Positions 1 through 10,900 of a stretch of DNA of 64,000 bases are shown here, piece by piece. Source of the DNA: Paracyclopina nana (Eukaryota; Arthropoda; Copepoda; Cyclopoida; Cyclopettidae); assembly GCA_019096065.1 (NCBI GenBank), contig JAGUCH010000010.1, positions 204,241 through 268,240 on the forward strand, read 5' to 3'. The notes below the pieces were generated by a model, which saw only the letters and a program-made list of their open reading frames with translations, was not told the origin of the DNA and searched no databases. A program made the position numbers and the translations under genes. Within the stretch, counting starts at the first letter, position 1; each line of letters starts with the position of its first letter.

Positions 1-624
1 GTGGGGAAATACTGGAGCTACATGACCGGAGGTTTGGTGATCCTGGGCCTCATCAAGATCATCCTAGGCTCTATCATCCGTATGATTATCCTGTATCGCC
101 GCCGGGGACTGGGGTGGTGGTTGATGTATGGCCTGTGGCACACTGCCTTCATGGCTGTCGAACTCCCCTGGCGCATGGTAGCCAACCTGGGTAACGACGG
201 ACCCTTGTTCCCTGGCGACGACGATGAGGATGATGGCCACCCGGATTTCCGGCGCCGACCTCGCTGGAAGCGAGACCACCGAGAACGAGCGGCCACCGAG
301 CTCAGTGACTTCACTGTGCAAGATGGTTCGGAAACGGGAGAGAAAGACCCTTTGGATGCTCCAGACAAGTCGACATCGCCCCTCAAGGCTCTCCGCCGGT
401 GGACGCGGCCCGACAAGGAGACCCAAGCATATCAGGACCTCCAAGCCCAGATCCGTACGATTCACCAGCAATACACGGATCTATACGGGGTCCTTCAGCA
501 GACCCTTCCCCAGGCACGCATGGTTGACGCGAATGGGACCCAGCCCAGCGCTCCCGCCATGGAGGGTCCCCCTCGAGGCTCCCTGCTAGACCTGACTCAA
601 TCCGTCACTGCGAGGACACAGTAA
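1..624 (+). CDS. 3' part of an LTR-element protein, env-like C-terminal region
   Basis: The frame is open from the window edge to a TAA at 622-624, so the true start lies outside. Residues about 9-31 form a hydrophobic helix followed by YRRRG, then a second hydrophobic stretch (LGWWLMYGLW). Next come an acidic patch (DDDEDD) and a Gln-rich, possibly coiled-coil tail near residues 140-170. A membrane span followed by a basic and then charged tail, ending just before an LTR, is what an envelope-like ORF of an arthropod endogenous retrovirus or BEL/Pao or Gypsy element would look like. No family motif was recognised, so env is inference from position and topology. Base composition is much more GC-rich than the flank after 888, consistent with a recent insertion. 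A pol C-terminus is the alternative. Confidence 0.5.
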   Translation: MGKYWSYMTGGLVILGLIKIILGSIIRMIILYRRRGLGWWLMYGLWHTAFMAVELPWRMVANLGNDGPLFPGDDDEDDGHPDFRRRPRWKRDHRERAATELSDFTVQDGSETGEKDPLDAPDKSTSPLKALRRWTRPDKETQAYQDLQAQIRTIHQQYTDLYGVLQQTLPQARMVDANGTQPSAPAMEGPPRGSLLDLTQSVTARTQ

Positions 625-642
625 CCTTCTAGCGTGGGGTGA

Positions 643-887
643 TGTAGCAGGGAGCGTGTCGGCCTACGGGTCGACCGCTCGCTGCGCGCGCTCGCCTCGG
701 GCGCGCGGTAGTATAACGAGTAGTATAGTGTGATCATCAGTAAAGGAAATAAATTCACCGCATTGACACGTGTTGTCTGCGGCCCAAAGACTGACCTCTG
801 CTAGCCTCCAGGCCCGTCCCCGCTTGACGTAGCCTAGATACGAGTAGTGGCTTGATAAGTCACAGTAGTATATCTCGACCTACTACA
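643..887 (+). mobile_element. 3' LTR of the retroelement
   Basis: The 245 bp segment begins TGTAGCAGG and ends CCTACTACA, imperfect terminal inverted repeats with the TG...CA ends usual for LTRs. It is preceded by a purine-rich tract (631-642) placed like a polypurine tract directly after the ORF stop. An AATAAA signal at 748-753 is followed by a GT-rich stretch, as expected at the end of R. GC-rich sequence stops at its right edge and AT-rich host DNA begins. The 5' LTR is outside the window, so a target duplication (ATTAT at 888 is a candidate) cannot be checked. Confidence 0.7.
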
Positions 888-1845
888 ATTATCAATCTTT
901 AAGATCTAATATTTCCTTAATATTCAACTTAAAAGATTTGATGCTCAACTTTATGATACAATATTAAATCTTTAAGTTTATACAGCAATTATCAAGATGT
1001 AATATTTCATTTTTAAGATCCATAAGTCCTTTTTTGAGTTACATTATTCAATTTTTTAACATTTGAAAAATAAGAAAAAATCGAAGAAAGTATAATTCGA
1101 CTTTTTTATGTGAGTTTGGCAAAGTAATGGAAAAATTAAATTGAGTAATTTCAGAAAAACACAAAATTAGGATTTAATGACAATCAAATTGGCTTTTACT
1201 CGGAATCTCGGTGCTAATTACAAATTTTGTAATTATTCACTTCGAGGAATTTCCTTCCTTTATCTTCAACCTTTTTTCTTGCAGGAAGAAAAAAAGCCAT
1301 GTAAATTTCATTCTGAAGATGAAAATGTGAGAGGAGTAGCCATTTTTTTCCCAGTTGGAGATCCCATTTTGGTGTCGGCAAATCCTTTTGATATAAAAAT
1401 AATTTGGCAAAAACGATCTTTAAAAAAATTAAATTATCTAACTTTCTCAAAATAATTCATCGATTGAAAAATTGCTGTTATCTTTTCATAAATTAGTTTC
1501 GAATTATGAAAAAATACCATCATTCTTTTTAAGGCCTAAAAACTACTTAAAAGTGACTTTTACAAATGTCGTGAAATGGGAGCTGGGAAAATGTTTGAAG
1601 TGCATTCTTGAAAGACCTATGATCATCTGAATTCGGAGAAATCGTCGTTTTCATGCTTTGTCATTCGGGGTGAAAAAGTGATCCATCATGAGGTCACAGC
1701 CAAATGTCATCAAGTGTCAACTTGGAAGTAATCTCCCTGGATTAAAGGGAATTCCTCCTAAGAACTCGCCAAGTGCACCACCAACTTCAACGCAGTCAGC
1801 AGTAGCTCACACTCCCAACTTCTTAACGGGTTTATCACATCACTC
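888..1845. other. AT-rich intergenic DNA, no gene seen
   Basis: The short open frames here (for example 1177-1455) show no domain, splice context or compositional signal. Nothing else is supported. Confidence 0.6.
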
Positions 1846-2258
1846 TTGAGCTGATGAGCTGAGTCGCTCACGAGCTGATTCACTCACGAGCTGAGTCGCT
1901 CACGAGCTGAGTCGCTCACGAGCTGAGTCGCTCACGAGCTGAGTCGCTCACGAGCTGAGTCGCTCACGAGCTGAGTCGCTCACGAGCTGAGTCGCTCACG
2001 AGCTGAGTCGCTCACGAGCTGAGTCGCTCACGAGCTGAGTCGCTCACGAGCTGAGTCGCTCACGAGCTGAGTCGCTCACGAGCTGAGTCGCTCACGAGCT
2101 GAGTCGCTCACGAGCTGAGTCGCTCACGAGCTGAGTCGCTCACGAGCTGAGCTTCTGAGTCCATTGAGAGCTGAGTCGTTTATTCACTGAGTCACTTTGC
2201 CTCATTTGAGCTGAGTCGCGTGCTCAGTTGCTCAGCTGTTGAGCTCAGGGCTCAGTCC
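1846..2258. repeat. 16 bp minisatellite, GAGTCGCTCACGAGCT
   Basis: About 18 nearly perfect head-to-tail copies lie between 1862 and 2150. Degenerate GAGCTGA/CTGAG copies on both sides extend it to about 2258. The unit contains CTCA...TGAG half-palindromes. Confidence 0.9.
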
Positions 2259-2697
2259 TCGATTCCTGGGCAACTATATTAAGTAGCTGAGCCAAAGAAA
2301 ATATGACAAATGAGTGAGGATGAAAAAGGCCATTTAATCTTTGTCTGTGGCCCTTTAAATTGAGATTTGCTTTGAAAAAGAAATAAAAGGGGTTGAAGGG
2401 AGCCCAGAATAGCCCCCCCACAAATGCAGTGCAACAAAACCGAGAGCATAACTAACATGCAATTATGCATGGAAAATTACCCAGCAGCTACAATAAGACG
2501 AAATTAGAGAGAGAGAGAAGTGCTGCTTTTTCACACGAAACATGTTTTGTTCTGCGACCAGAATCGAGCCCAGCTCATCTACTCTAACCCATTTTTGACT
2601 TGTTGTCTTAGAAATTGCTTTGGTGCTACTTTGACTTAAGCTGACTTAAAATAAGTCCTGATTTAATATGGACTAAAATAGGACTTTCTTTTATTGA

Positions 2698-3060
2698 CTA
2701 ATAGTAAACTTAAGTTGACTAATGGCAAACTTAAGTTGACTTACGGCTAACTTAAGTTGACTTAATCCTAACTTAAGTTGACTTAAGCCTAACTTAAGTT
2801 GACTTAAGGCTAATTTAAGTTGACTTAAGACTAACTTGAGTGGACATAAGCCTAACTTGAGTGGACATAAGCCTAACTTATGTTGACTTGAGCCAAACTT
2901 ATGTTGACTTAAGCCAAACTTAAGTTTAATTAAGCCTAACTTAAGTAGATTAATGACGAATTTAAGTTGACTTACGCCTATCTTAATTTGACATACGTCT
3001 AACTTAATGAGTTATGTCTTTCTGGATGTTGCTTAATACTTAAATTGACTTAAGCCTCAA
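2698..3060. repeat. 21 bp minisatellite, CTTAAGTTGACTTAAGCCTAA
   Basis: Roughly 15 diverged tandem units follow each other, each with a CTTAAG palindrome and TTGACTTA. Drift increases towards the right edge. Confidence 0.8.
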
Positions 3061-5108
3061 TTGTTTTACCTAACATTTGACAGACTTTGATATGAGTTCT
3101 TCAGAATTTTGTAATATGTAACCTAACTTAACTTCAGACTTAGAACATGACTTATTTTTGACTCGAACTGACATCAGGCTGGTCTCATTTTGTTTTTTTA
3201 TGTCCTTAATCTACAGAGTTTTTTTTTAAATCCAGTAGATGAACTTGGCAGAGCTCAGTAAATTGTGACCAATATTAGGGATGAACCGAGACAAATAATG
3301 GACATGTGCGCCATTTCTCACCATAAAATGTTCCATATCTTCCTCAATGTACTACACATCAAAGATTGAACGCATAACTCATTCGAATAGCCCAATTTCG
3401 GATGTTAAACTATCAACATTGTATTATTTTAAGAGAAAAGTTTCAATTTCACATTGTCTGTGAATCAACAGTTTGAATAACATGAGTTTTTCACACTTAC
3501 ACATTTCAGCCCTGCTCTTCTTTGGCCTAGTTTTTTCTGGAAATTTTTTCTTCCGCCAGGAAAGCGCCCAAAACAAAACAGCCAAAGATTCATGGTGATC
3601 CCATTCCCATTTCCAAATGGGTTATAGGCACGCAAAAACGCTTTAGAAATTGGAAGCCATTTTGCTGATGATCGGGAATAGTAGTAGTAGCTTGGACCAC
3701 CCATTGTCTTGGGAAAATCTCAGTAGTTGCACAGTGAGAGAAGGGGTCGAAAAAGCGTCTTTTTTTTAGCTACCAAATTACGGTATTTGAAAACATTTGA
3801 AAAGTGGAAAAATTTTGCTTTAACACAAACAAATATGTCTGTTTTGTAATCTTAATTAAAAGCTTTCAAATGGCTTTTTTTGCAAAAATTTCTTGGTTGC
3901 TCTATAAACAAAAAATAACGTTTATAAGGTATTTACACTATATTTGCAAGTAAAATTATTGATACCTAAATAAGTTACATAATACTATCTACATATAATG
4001 AATATGTTAATTTAGTAAACAAGTTACGTTAATTTGGCTTATCAAGTTAACGTTACCAAATACTAAATTATTCAAAAAAGCCACTTCATAGCTTGTCATC
4101 AGATTACAAATCACAGATATTTGTACAATCTTTGGGCTAATCTGTAGATGAAACAAGTGTTTACAAGGTACGTAATGTGGTATCTCAAAAAAAGCAAATG
4201 TTGTTCGGTGTTTTTTAAGCATGGTTCCCCACTGTTTGTACCTCTATAATACATCTCATGATGGACGTCAAGCATCATCTTTGTCGAGAGAGTGCTAAAG
4301 GGTTGCAAATGTGGCTCAAAGCCTAGAATTAGAGCACATAACTAATACTTTACTGTACTGAATACGCACTTTCCTGCTTGTACTTTTGCATGGAGAAACC
4401 TGATGAAAACTAGGTAAAAGAAGAGCAAGGCTGAAATGAGTTGTAATGGGTTACTCATGTTATTCATACTTCTTTTTCACACCCATTGCGAAATTTCAAT
4501 TTTTTGCTAAAATCAATGCCGATAGTTTGAATCAACTCCCTTTTTAAGGACATAATACTGCTAAATAGAATGCATTTGAGTTAACTTCTTGATTAAGTAT
4601 GTTTTATACTATATTTTCGTGCTTTGTTGCATAACAAGCAGCAGATGAGCTGGGCCAAGAAAGTAGATGAGCTGGGCCTCTAAGCTACCTGGAATTATTA
4701 AAGCCCCCATCTTACTTTGCATGATAAATGCATCATTTTTGCTCCCCACGTGCGTGACACAACCCAGATTTTCTCTCATCAGTAGCCATAGTAGACACAA
4801 AGTAGACCACAGCCCACAAAACACCAGCTTAATAGGGGATGGACATCATGCCCAAAATGCCCCACTGTGCTCCCACCCAAAAAATGACTCTATTCACATT
4901 CATTCAAATTTTTTTTTGCTTTATTATGAGATTGCATGATATGTGAAATCTTTGTGGTCATCTTCTTCTTCCCATCCAATTATCAAAATATGAGAGAATT
5001 TTATTCATATTTTTGCTGACATTCATTTTTGGACTTCAATTTGGCCTTTTTAAACATTTTGTTATTCAAGTATTACTTTTGGGCTACTTTTAAAAACATC
5101 GTATGTTA
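3061..5108. other. Intergenic DNA, no gene seen
   Basis: Several 60-90 codon open frames exist on both strands, but none has recognisable domains, splice sites at its ends or coding-like composition. Confidence 0.55.
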
Positions 5109-6040
5109 GAGGCCAATTTTTTTTGGCCATATTTAGCTTTTGAGGCCATATTTGGCTTTTGAGGCCATATTTGACTTTTCAGGCCATATTTGGCTCTTGA
5201 GGCCATATTTTGCTTTTGAGGCCATATTTGGCTTTTGAGGCCATATTTGGCTTTTAAGGCCATATTTGGCTTTTGAGGCCATATTTTGCTTTTGAGGCCA
5301 TATTTGGCTTTTGAGGCCATATTTGGCTTTTGAGGCCATATTTTGCTCTTAAGGGCATAATTGACTTATGAGGCCATATTTTGCTTTTGAGGCCATATTT
5401 GGCTATTGAGGCCATATTGGCTTTTGAGGCCATATTTGAATTTTAAGGCCACATTTGGCTCTTGAGGACATATTTGACTTGTGAGGCCATATTTTGCTCT
5501 TGAGGTCATAAGTGACTTATGAGGCCATAAATGGCTTTTAAGGCCATATTTGGCTATTGAGGCCATATTGGCTTTTGAGGCCATATTTTGCTTTTGAGGC
5601 CATATTTGGCTATTGAGGCCATATTGGCTTTTGAGGCCATATTTGGCTTTTGAGGCCATATTTGGCTCTTAAGGGCATAATTGACTTATGAGGCCATATG
5701 TTGCTTTTGAGGCCATATTTTGCTTTTGAGGCCATACTTGGCTTTTGAGGCCATATTGGCTTTTGAGGCCATATTTGACTTTTAAGGCCATATTTGGCTC
5801 TTGAGGACATATTTGACTTGTGAGGCCATATTTTGCTCTTGAGGTCATAATTGACTTATGAGGCCATATTTGGCTATTGAGGCCATATTTGGCTTTTAAT
5901 GCCATATTTGGCTTTTGGGGCCATATTTGGCTTTTGAGGCCATATTTGGCTTTTGAGGCCATATTTTGCTTTTGAGGCCATATTTGGCTTTTGGGGGCAT
6001 ATTTGACCTTTAGGCCACATTCGCAACTTTTAAGGCCACC
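5109..6040. repeat. 19 bp minisatellite, GGCCATATTTGGCTTTTGA
   Basis: Close to 48 tandem units with several subtypes (CATATTTGG, CATATTTTG, CATATTTGA, CATATTGG). About 20 units contain CCATATTTGG, a perfect CArG-box decamer. The period is not a multiple of three, so all minus frames are open through parts of it and give spurious 60-97 codon ORFs. Confidence 0.92.
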
Positions 6041-7787
6041 TCAGTGAAGATTTAGCCCATTTTGTCTGTTTTTGCTGTTACCTTTTAGGCCAATTTGAGT
6101 TGTAAGGCCATATAGGTTTTTTTAAGGTCATTTTTGAGTTTTGGAGTCCTTTTTTGTGCTTTTTGCCTTCAAAAGTCCATTTAGTCTTAAAAAGGCCAAT
6201 TTTATCTGCAAAGGCCAAACTTACAAATACTCAAGTAGGAATTTGGACTCAAGAAAGCCATTTTTGAGTTAAAGTTGCCATTTTTGAGGCTGTTGGAACA
6301 ATTTGCTTGACCAATTGTCCCCGTTTGAATTTTCGCATATTTTGCAGCAGAGCACAAATATTTGAAGTTTAAAAGGTGCTCATTTAGCCGTCTCCTTTTT
6401 GCTCTGACATGTGATTAAATTTGCCAAATTGGCTGTTTCCTTGACAATCTTAGAAATGTAATGCAAAGGGTAGATTATTTGAGTGTGTGCAATTTTTTTG
6501 CAAAACAAATAGCATGTCAGTGCCTTGTTTGCTGCTTCTCACTTTAAAGAGTATTCGCTTGAAATAATGCTCAGTAATTGTGTAAGTAACTGAAAGTGCG
6601 ACAAAATTTCATTAAGTCGTTTTTTGACGTTTAAAGAAATAAAAAAATCATATTTGTTCAGGTAAATTTGCTTGTCAGACAATATAAATTTGATTTAGGT
6701 TGCAAGCCAAAAGATTTATCAGCACTCTGATTTCTTACTTTACATGGATGACATCCAACTATGTTACGTGGATGATATAATGCTGTGCATTTTTGCGGTC
6801 AATTAGGGTTTCTTGCAGGCCCTCAATTACACCCCAAGTTTATAGGTAAACGATCCCATAAAAAAGCCATAAGCGAATATGGCAGGAGTCTAGTGGGCTC
6901 AAGTGCGTGAGGTCACAAGTTCAGACCACCAGGAGCCATGTTTTTTTCACTCTCCCACAATTATGCTTTCAAGGGGGGATGGATGCAATATTTTTTTTTT
7001 TGCTGGGGTCTGGGAAAATGGCCATAAGATTCAATTGCTGTTTGGCGCAGTCATGACCTGCAAATTAGCTAACTAAATATTGGCCTTAATCATAGACCTT
7101 CAAGCCAGCGCAGAATTTATACGCAAACATTTTATACACATTTTGACGTCAACCGACATGTTCTGAAACAAATCTTGGTGTATATTAATTTTGCTGCTGG
7201 CTCGCCAAATATAATTTTCATGAGCTGGAAAGCAAATTATGTCAAACAAATCAAATTTCAATTCTGATTGTACAACAAAAATGCGTATAGTTTGAAACAA
7301 AGTCATATTTGCTGTTTATCAATGAGCTTTGAATATTCAGTCATTTCCTGTGAAATGAACAAGGTTTCAATCATAATTGTTGCTTTTAGGCCCACCTAGC
7401 TGACTGACACTTTTGCTGTGAAAAGTAGTAGCGTGACTTTTGACAGGATAATTCTGGGCTTGAAAATGAGTGTAATTTTACTACTAGTTTCAGGCTACAA
7501 CTTCACTTGCCCGTTCAAAATCAACCATGATCTCAGTGCACTAAGGGAAGATGCACAAAAAACTCTTTTTTGCCATCTAACTGAGAATATCAAAACAGTC
7601 TTTTTTCATAGAACATGAAATCATGGGAAATTTATTCACAGCAGTAGCATAACAATAACAATGATGCAGAGCGACCCTAGCGGCCTTTGAGGGCAACAGT
7701 TGGGATTTTTAGCTGGCATTGTTTGGAAACTGAGTTGCTGCTCTTGTGATTCAAGTAATAGTTCGAAATAAAGACCCAACCAAATTA
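6041..7787. other. Intergenic DNA apart from a tRNA-like relic
   Basis: Degenerate GGCCA/TTTGAG words trail off from the preceding minisatellite to about 6300. No gene is recognised after that. Confidence 0.5.
6881..6937 (+). repeat. tRNA-like relic, possibly a SINE head
   Basis: GTCTAGTGGGCTCAAG resembles a tRNA D-arm/A box, and GGTCACAAGTTCAGACC resembles a B box and T-arm. The ends GGCAGGAG and CAGGAGCC do not form a proper acceptor stem, and the segment is only about 57 nt, so it is not a functional tRNA. Confidence 0.3.
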
Positions 7788-8095
7788 GTGTCAGTCACTT
7801 GCAAACTAAGTCACTAACTGAGCTACATACTGAGTTACAAGATGACTCACTTGTAAGTTATTAACTGAGTTACAATGAAAGAACTTATCGAGTCACAAAA
7901 ACTGAGTGACAATTTTGCTGAGTCACAAACCTAGTTACAAATTTTGTCACAAACTGAGCCAGGAACTGAGTCATGCACTAAGCCATAAACTGAGCAACAA
8001 ACTGAGTCATAAATTGAGCTACAAACTGAGCTACAAGGTAAGTCACTCATAAGTCACTGATTGAGGCAAAGAGTCACTTAGTCACTGAGTCAGCT
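7788..8095. repeat. Degenerate ~12 bp repeat, ACTGAGTCACAA
   Basis: Irregular units carry ACTGAGTCA, ACTGAGCTACA and ACTGAGTTACA. Many contain TGAGTCA, the AP-1/TRE heptamer. Confidence 0.75.
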
Positions 8096-9647
8096 CACAA
8101 AGACACATCTACAAAGCCATCTTTTGTTTTGATCATAATAAAACACAGTTTTAAATGTTCCCACTGTGCTTGAGTACATGTGGGTTAAAAGAAGCTGAAG
8201 AAGGAGCTGTCAAAGTAACAACAACAATAATGATAATAATAATAGAGTCAAAAGTGAACCTGTAATCAACGCGCCTTGCGACGTGTGAAAATGAGTCAGT
8301 CAATGAAGCTTTCTGATCCAATTTATAAGCATGAAAAATTGCCCGCGATGATTGGGCAATTACCAAGCCATAAATAAAACAATCAACAAAGTGATTTCTA
8401 TGTCTATTTAAGCAATGCTACACAATTTTGTACACTGTTAAGCAATAGTTGGGATCAAATTAATTGGATAAATATACCCTTAATTGACATGTTAATGAAA
8501 TTAGAATTGAGGATTGAAAGTTGAAAGTTGACATCAAAGATAGAAAGGGATGTGAAAATCTTGAGTGAAGCGTGGTTTTCAATGCATGATTTGCTTGACA
8601 ATTAATCAGTGCAACATTTCATGCGAAAGCACAAAGTTTCATTTCATCAATATTTTCAGTTTGTACATGGGCGAACATTGCAAAAAAGACTGCAATCCGG
8701 AATCCAATAATTTTCAAGTAACAACGTTTAATTTATTTGGTTTATTCAAAGTTGAACCAATTTTGTTTGAACGCCTTAAATATAATTAAAGGCAGCCAAT
8801 TATAAATCAATTAATCATTTAATGACATTTGGAAAGAATCATTTTGGATTTCTTTGCGACATCCATTTCCCACATTGCAATGCAATACTATAATTGCTCC
8901 CAAATTGGCCCATTACAAAAATTCGGATCAATCCGGATTGCAGTTTATGTGGAAATGTTCAGCCATGTAAAAGCTGAAAATCTTTGTTTAATGAAACTTG
9001 ATGCTTTCATGGTCAATATTGCTTCGATTAATTTGCCAGCAATTATGTAAGTGCAAATCATGATTCGTTTTACATTGTCCAATTCATTTTGAGCTTTAAC
9101 ATCGAAAGAAGTGAAACCTTCTAATGATTCAAAGCGCTGGCTTTTGACTGCAGATTTTCCAATATTTCAATTTTAGGTTATACTATTTCAGTTTCAAAAT
9201 ACTAATGATCAACAAACACATTTATTATCATTTGCCTATTTAAAAATCTATAATCTAGATATTCAATGATAAAAACTATACGTATTGAAGGAGTTAAAGC
9301 AAACAAAGAAGAAAAATTTGCATGGAAAAAATTTTGGGCAGCAATTTGACATGGAGTAAGATGAGTAGTAAGTCAACCTTGAAAAATATGCATACATAAG
9401 ACTTTTTAAATTGTTGTTTTTGAATTCTTGGCAGAGAAACTGTTCAAGTCAGCAAGATTTGAAGAATTTCATCAATTTGTCACTTGAAGCAATGGGCTCA
9501 AAAATTAACCAAGAAATCAAGGAATTTGGCTGTCTACTTGAGAATTGCAAGATTCACAAATGGAACCGAAAAAATGATGCCAATTGTGTAAATTACTCTA
9601 TACAATCACTTACATCTTCCTTAATGAATACTTTCCATTACTATTTG
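8096..9647. other. Intergenic DNA, no gene seen
   Basis: A short AAT-rich microsatellite lies at 8221-8245. The small open frames at 8565-9050 and 9411-9650 lack recognisable features. Confidence 0.5.
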
Positions 9648-9865
9648 TGAAATAATAAGTACTATTTGTGAAATAATAATTACTATTTGTGAAATAATAA
9701 TAACTACTTGTGAAATAATAATTACTATTTATGAAATAATAATTACTCCTTATGAAAAAAAATAATTACTATTAATGAAATAATAATTACTTTTTTATGA
9801 AATAATAATTACTATTTATGATATAATAATTAATATTCATGAACTAATAATTACTATTTTGTTGG
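9648..9865. repeat. 21 bp minisatellite, AATAATTACTATTTGTGAAAT
   Basis: About ten AT-rich tandem units with point changes and small A-run insertions. Confidence 0.85.
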
Positions 9866-10900
9866 AAATCCACTTTACACTTGGGCTAATTTCATAGCTA
9901 ATTTTGGAGGCTATTTAGGACTTTTATTGGGTACAAGATTTCCGTCCATTTTTGACTACATTTCAGCTAACATTGAGCACATGAAGAATTGACTTTTCTC
10001 ACCCTTTTTTGGCAGAGAAGACAGAGATAAATTGTCACAGCAATCAAGCCATTTAATCTTGAAAAAGAAAGGACTTTTGGAATTGAATCTGATGTGGTGT
10101 TCATCTGCAAATTCAACCAAAAATATTTAGATCAATTTTTGCCATATTGTGCACTTTTAAGTTTTAATAATATATTCAGTCTTAAATTCCTTGTTTCACA
10201 TGAACGAAGCTCAAGTTTCTTAAAGTTGTTTGTTGGCAAACGCCTAAAATATTTTCCTGCCAAGTTCAGTCATCGGCCTTCCGGATGATGCCAAATCAAA
10301 CACTTGATTCACTTTTCAAGTGGGCTACGCACTCTGTGCCGCACTAATATAGTATTGAGAAATATCGAGAAATCTCTAGTTCTAACAACATTGAACCCAC
10401 AAATTGAAAAAGAGAGTTCTTGAGAGAGGTTAGTTTCAAGCGACATTCCCCAGAGTGCTTGCTAAATGGCTCTCTTTAGGACTGGGCCACGCTAAAGTAG
10501 TTGGCAGGTTGGGGTTTTTGCGCTAGCCTCCATTTTGAAGGTTCTTGGCCAAGAGATATTAGTGACATTATGGTCGTTAGTGGTGATGAGAAAGGCTGGG
10601 ACGACAAAGCGGCCCATGGTTATAATTCCCACCTTGCCAGATCAACACCAACTTCTTGACATTCGGCCAAATGAGAAGATATCCAGTCCAAGCCCAGGCT
10701 CAGGAGCGTCAACAACAACCTCAATATGGTGCGTACTTCTCACTTGCAAAGTCCCATTCGAAAAGCATTTCATAATAGTTCACTTGGAACAAATCTCAAC
10801 CAAAAACTTCTTTTCTCAACTTTTGGGTTTTGCGTTGCATGAAGCTGATATTATTTCACATTTGCTCACGGGCTTTTGCAAGTGATTTGCTTTTTTGAAG
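9866..10900. other. Upstream region of EF-hand gene 1, first exon unresolved
   Basis: An ATG at 10726-10728 is followed at once by GTGCGT, a possible donor. Splicing it to the acceptor TTTTTTGAAG at 10891-10900 would give a Met directly before the first recognised exon in the right phase. This one-codon start exon is only a candidate. Confidence 0.3.

Noticed and set aside
1846-2258. Regular repeats considered as a CRISPR array
   Set aside because: There are no unique spacers between repeats, and the genome is eukaryotic.
5090-5962. Several minus-strand frames with a repeating 19-residue unit
   Set aside because: The 19 bp minisatellite yields the same peptide in every frame; no splice sites, no domains.
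10681-10730. Gln-rich coding exon with donor GTGCGT (frame reading QAQAQERQQQPQYG)
   Set aside because: It ends in phase 1 while the next EF-hand exon needs phase 0; joining gives an immediate stop.
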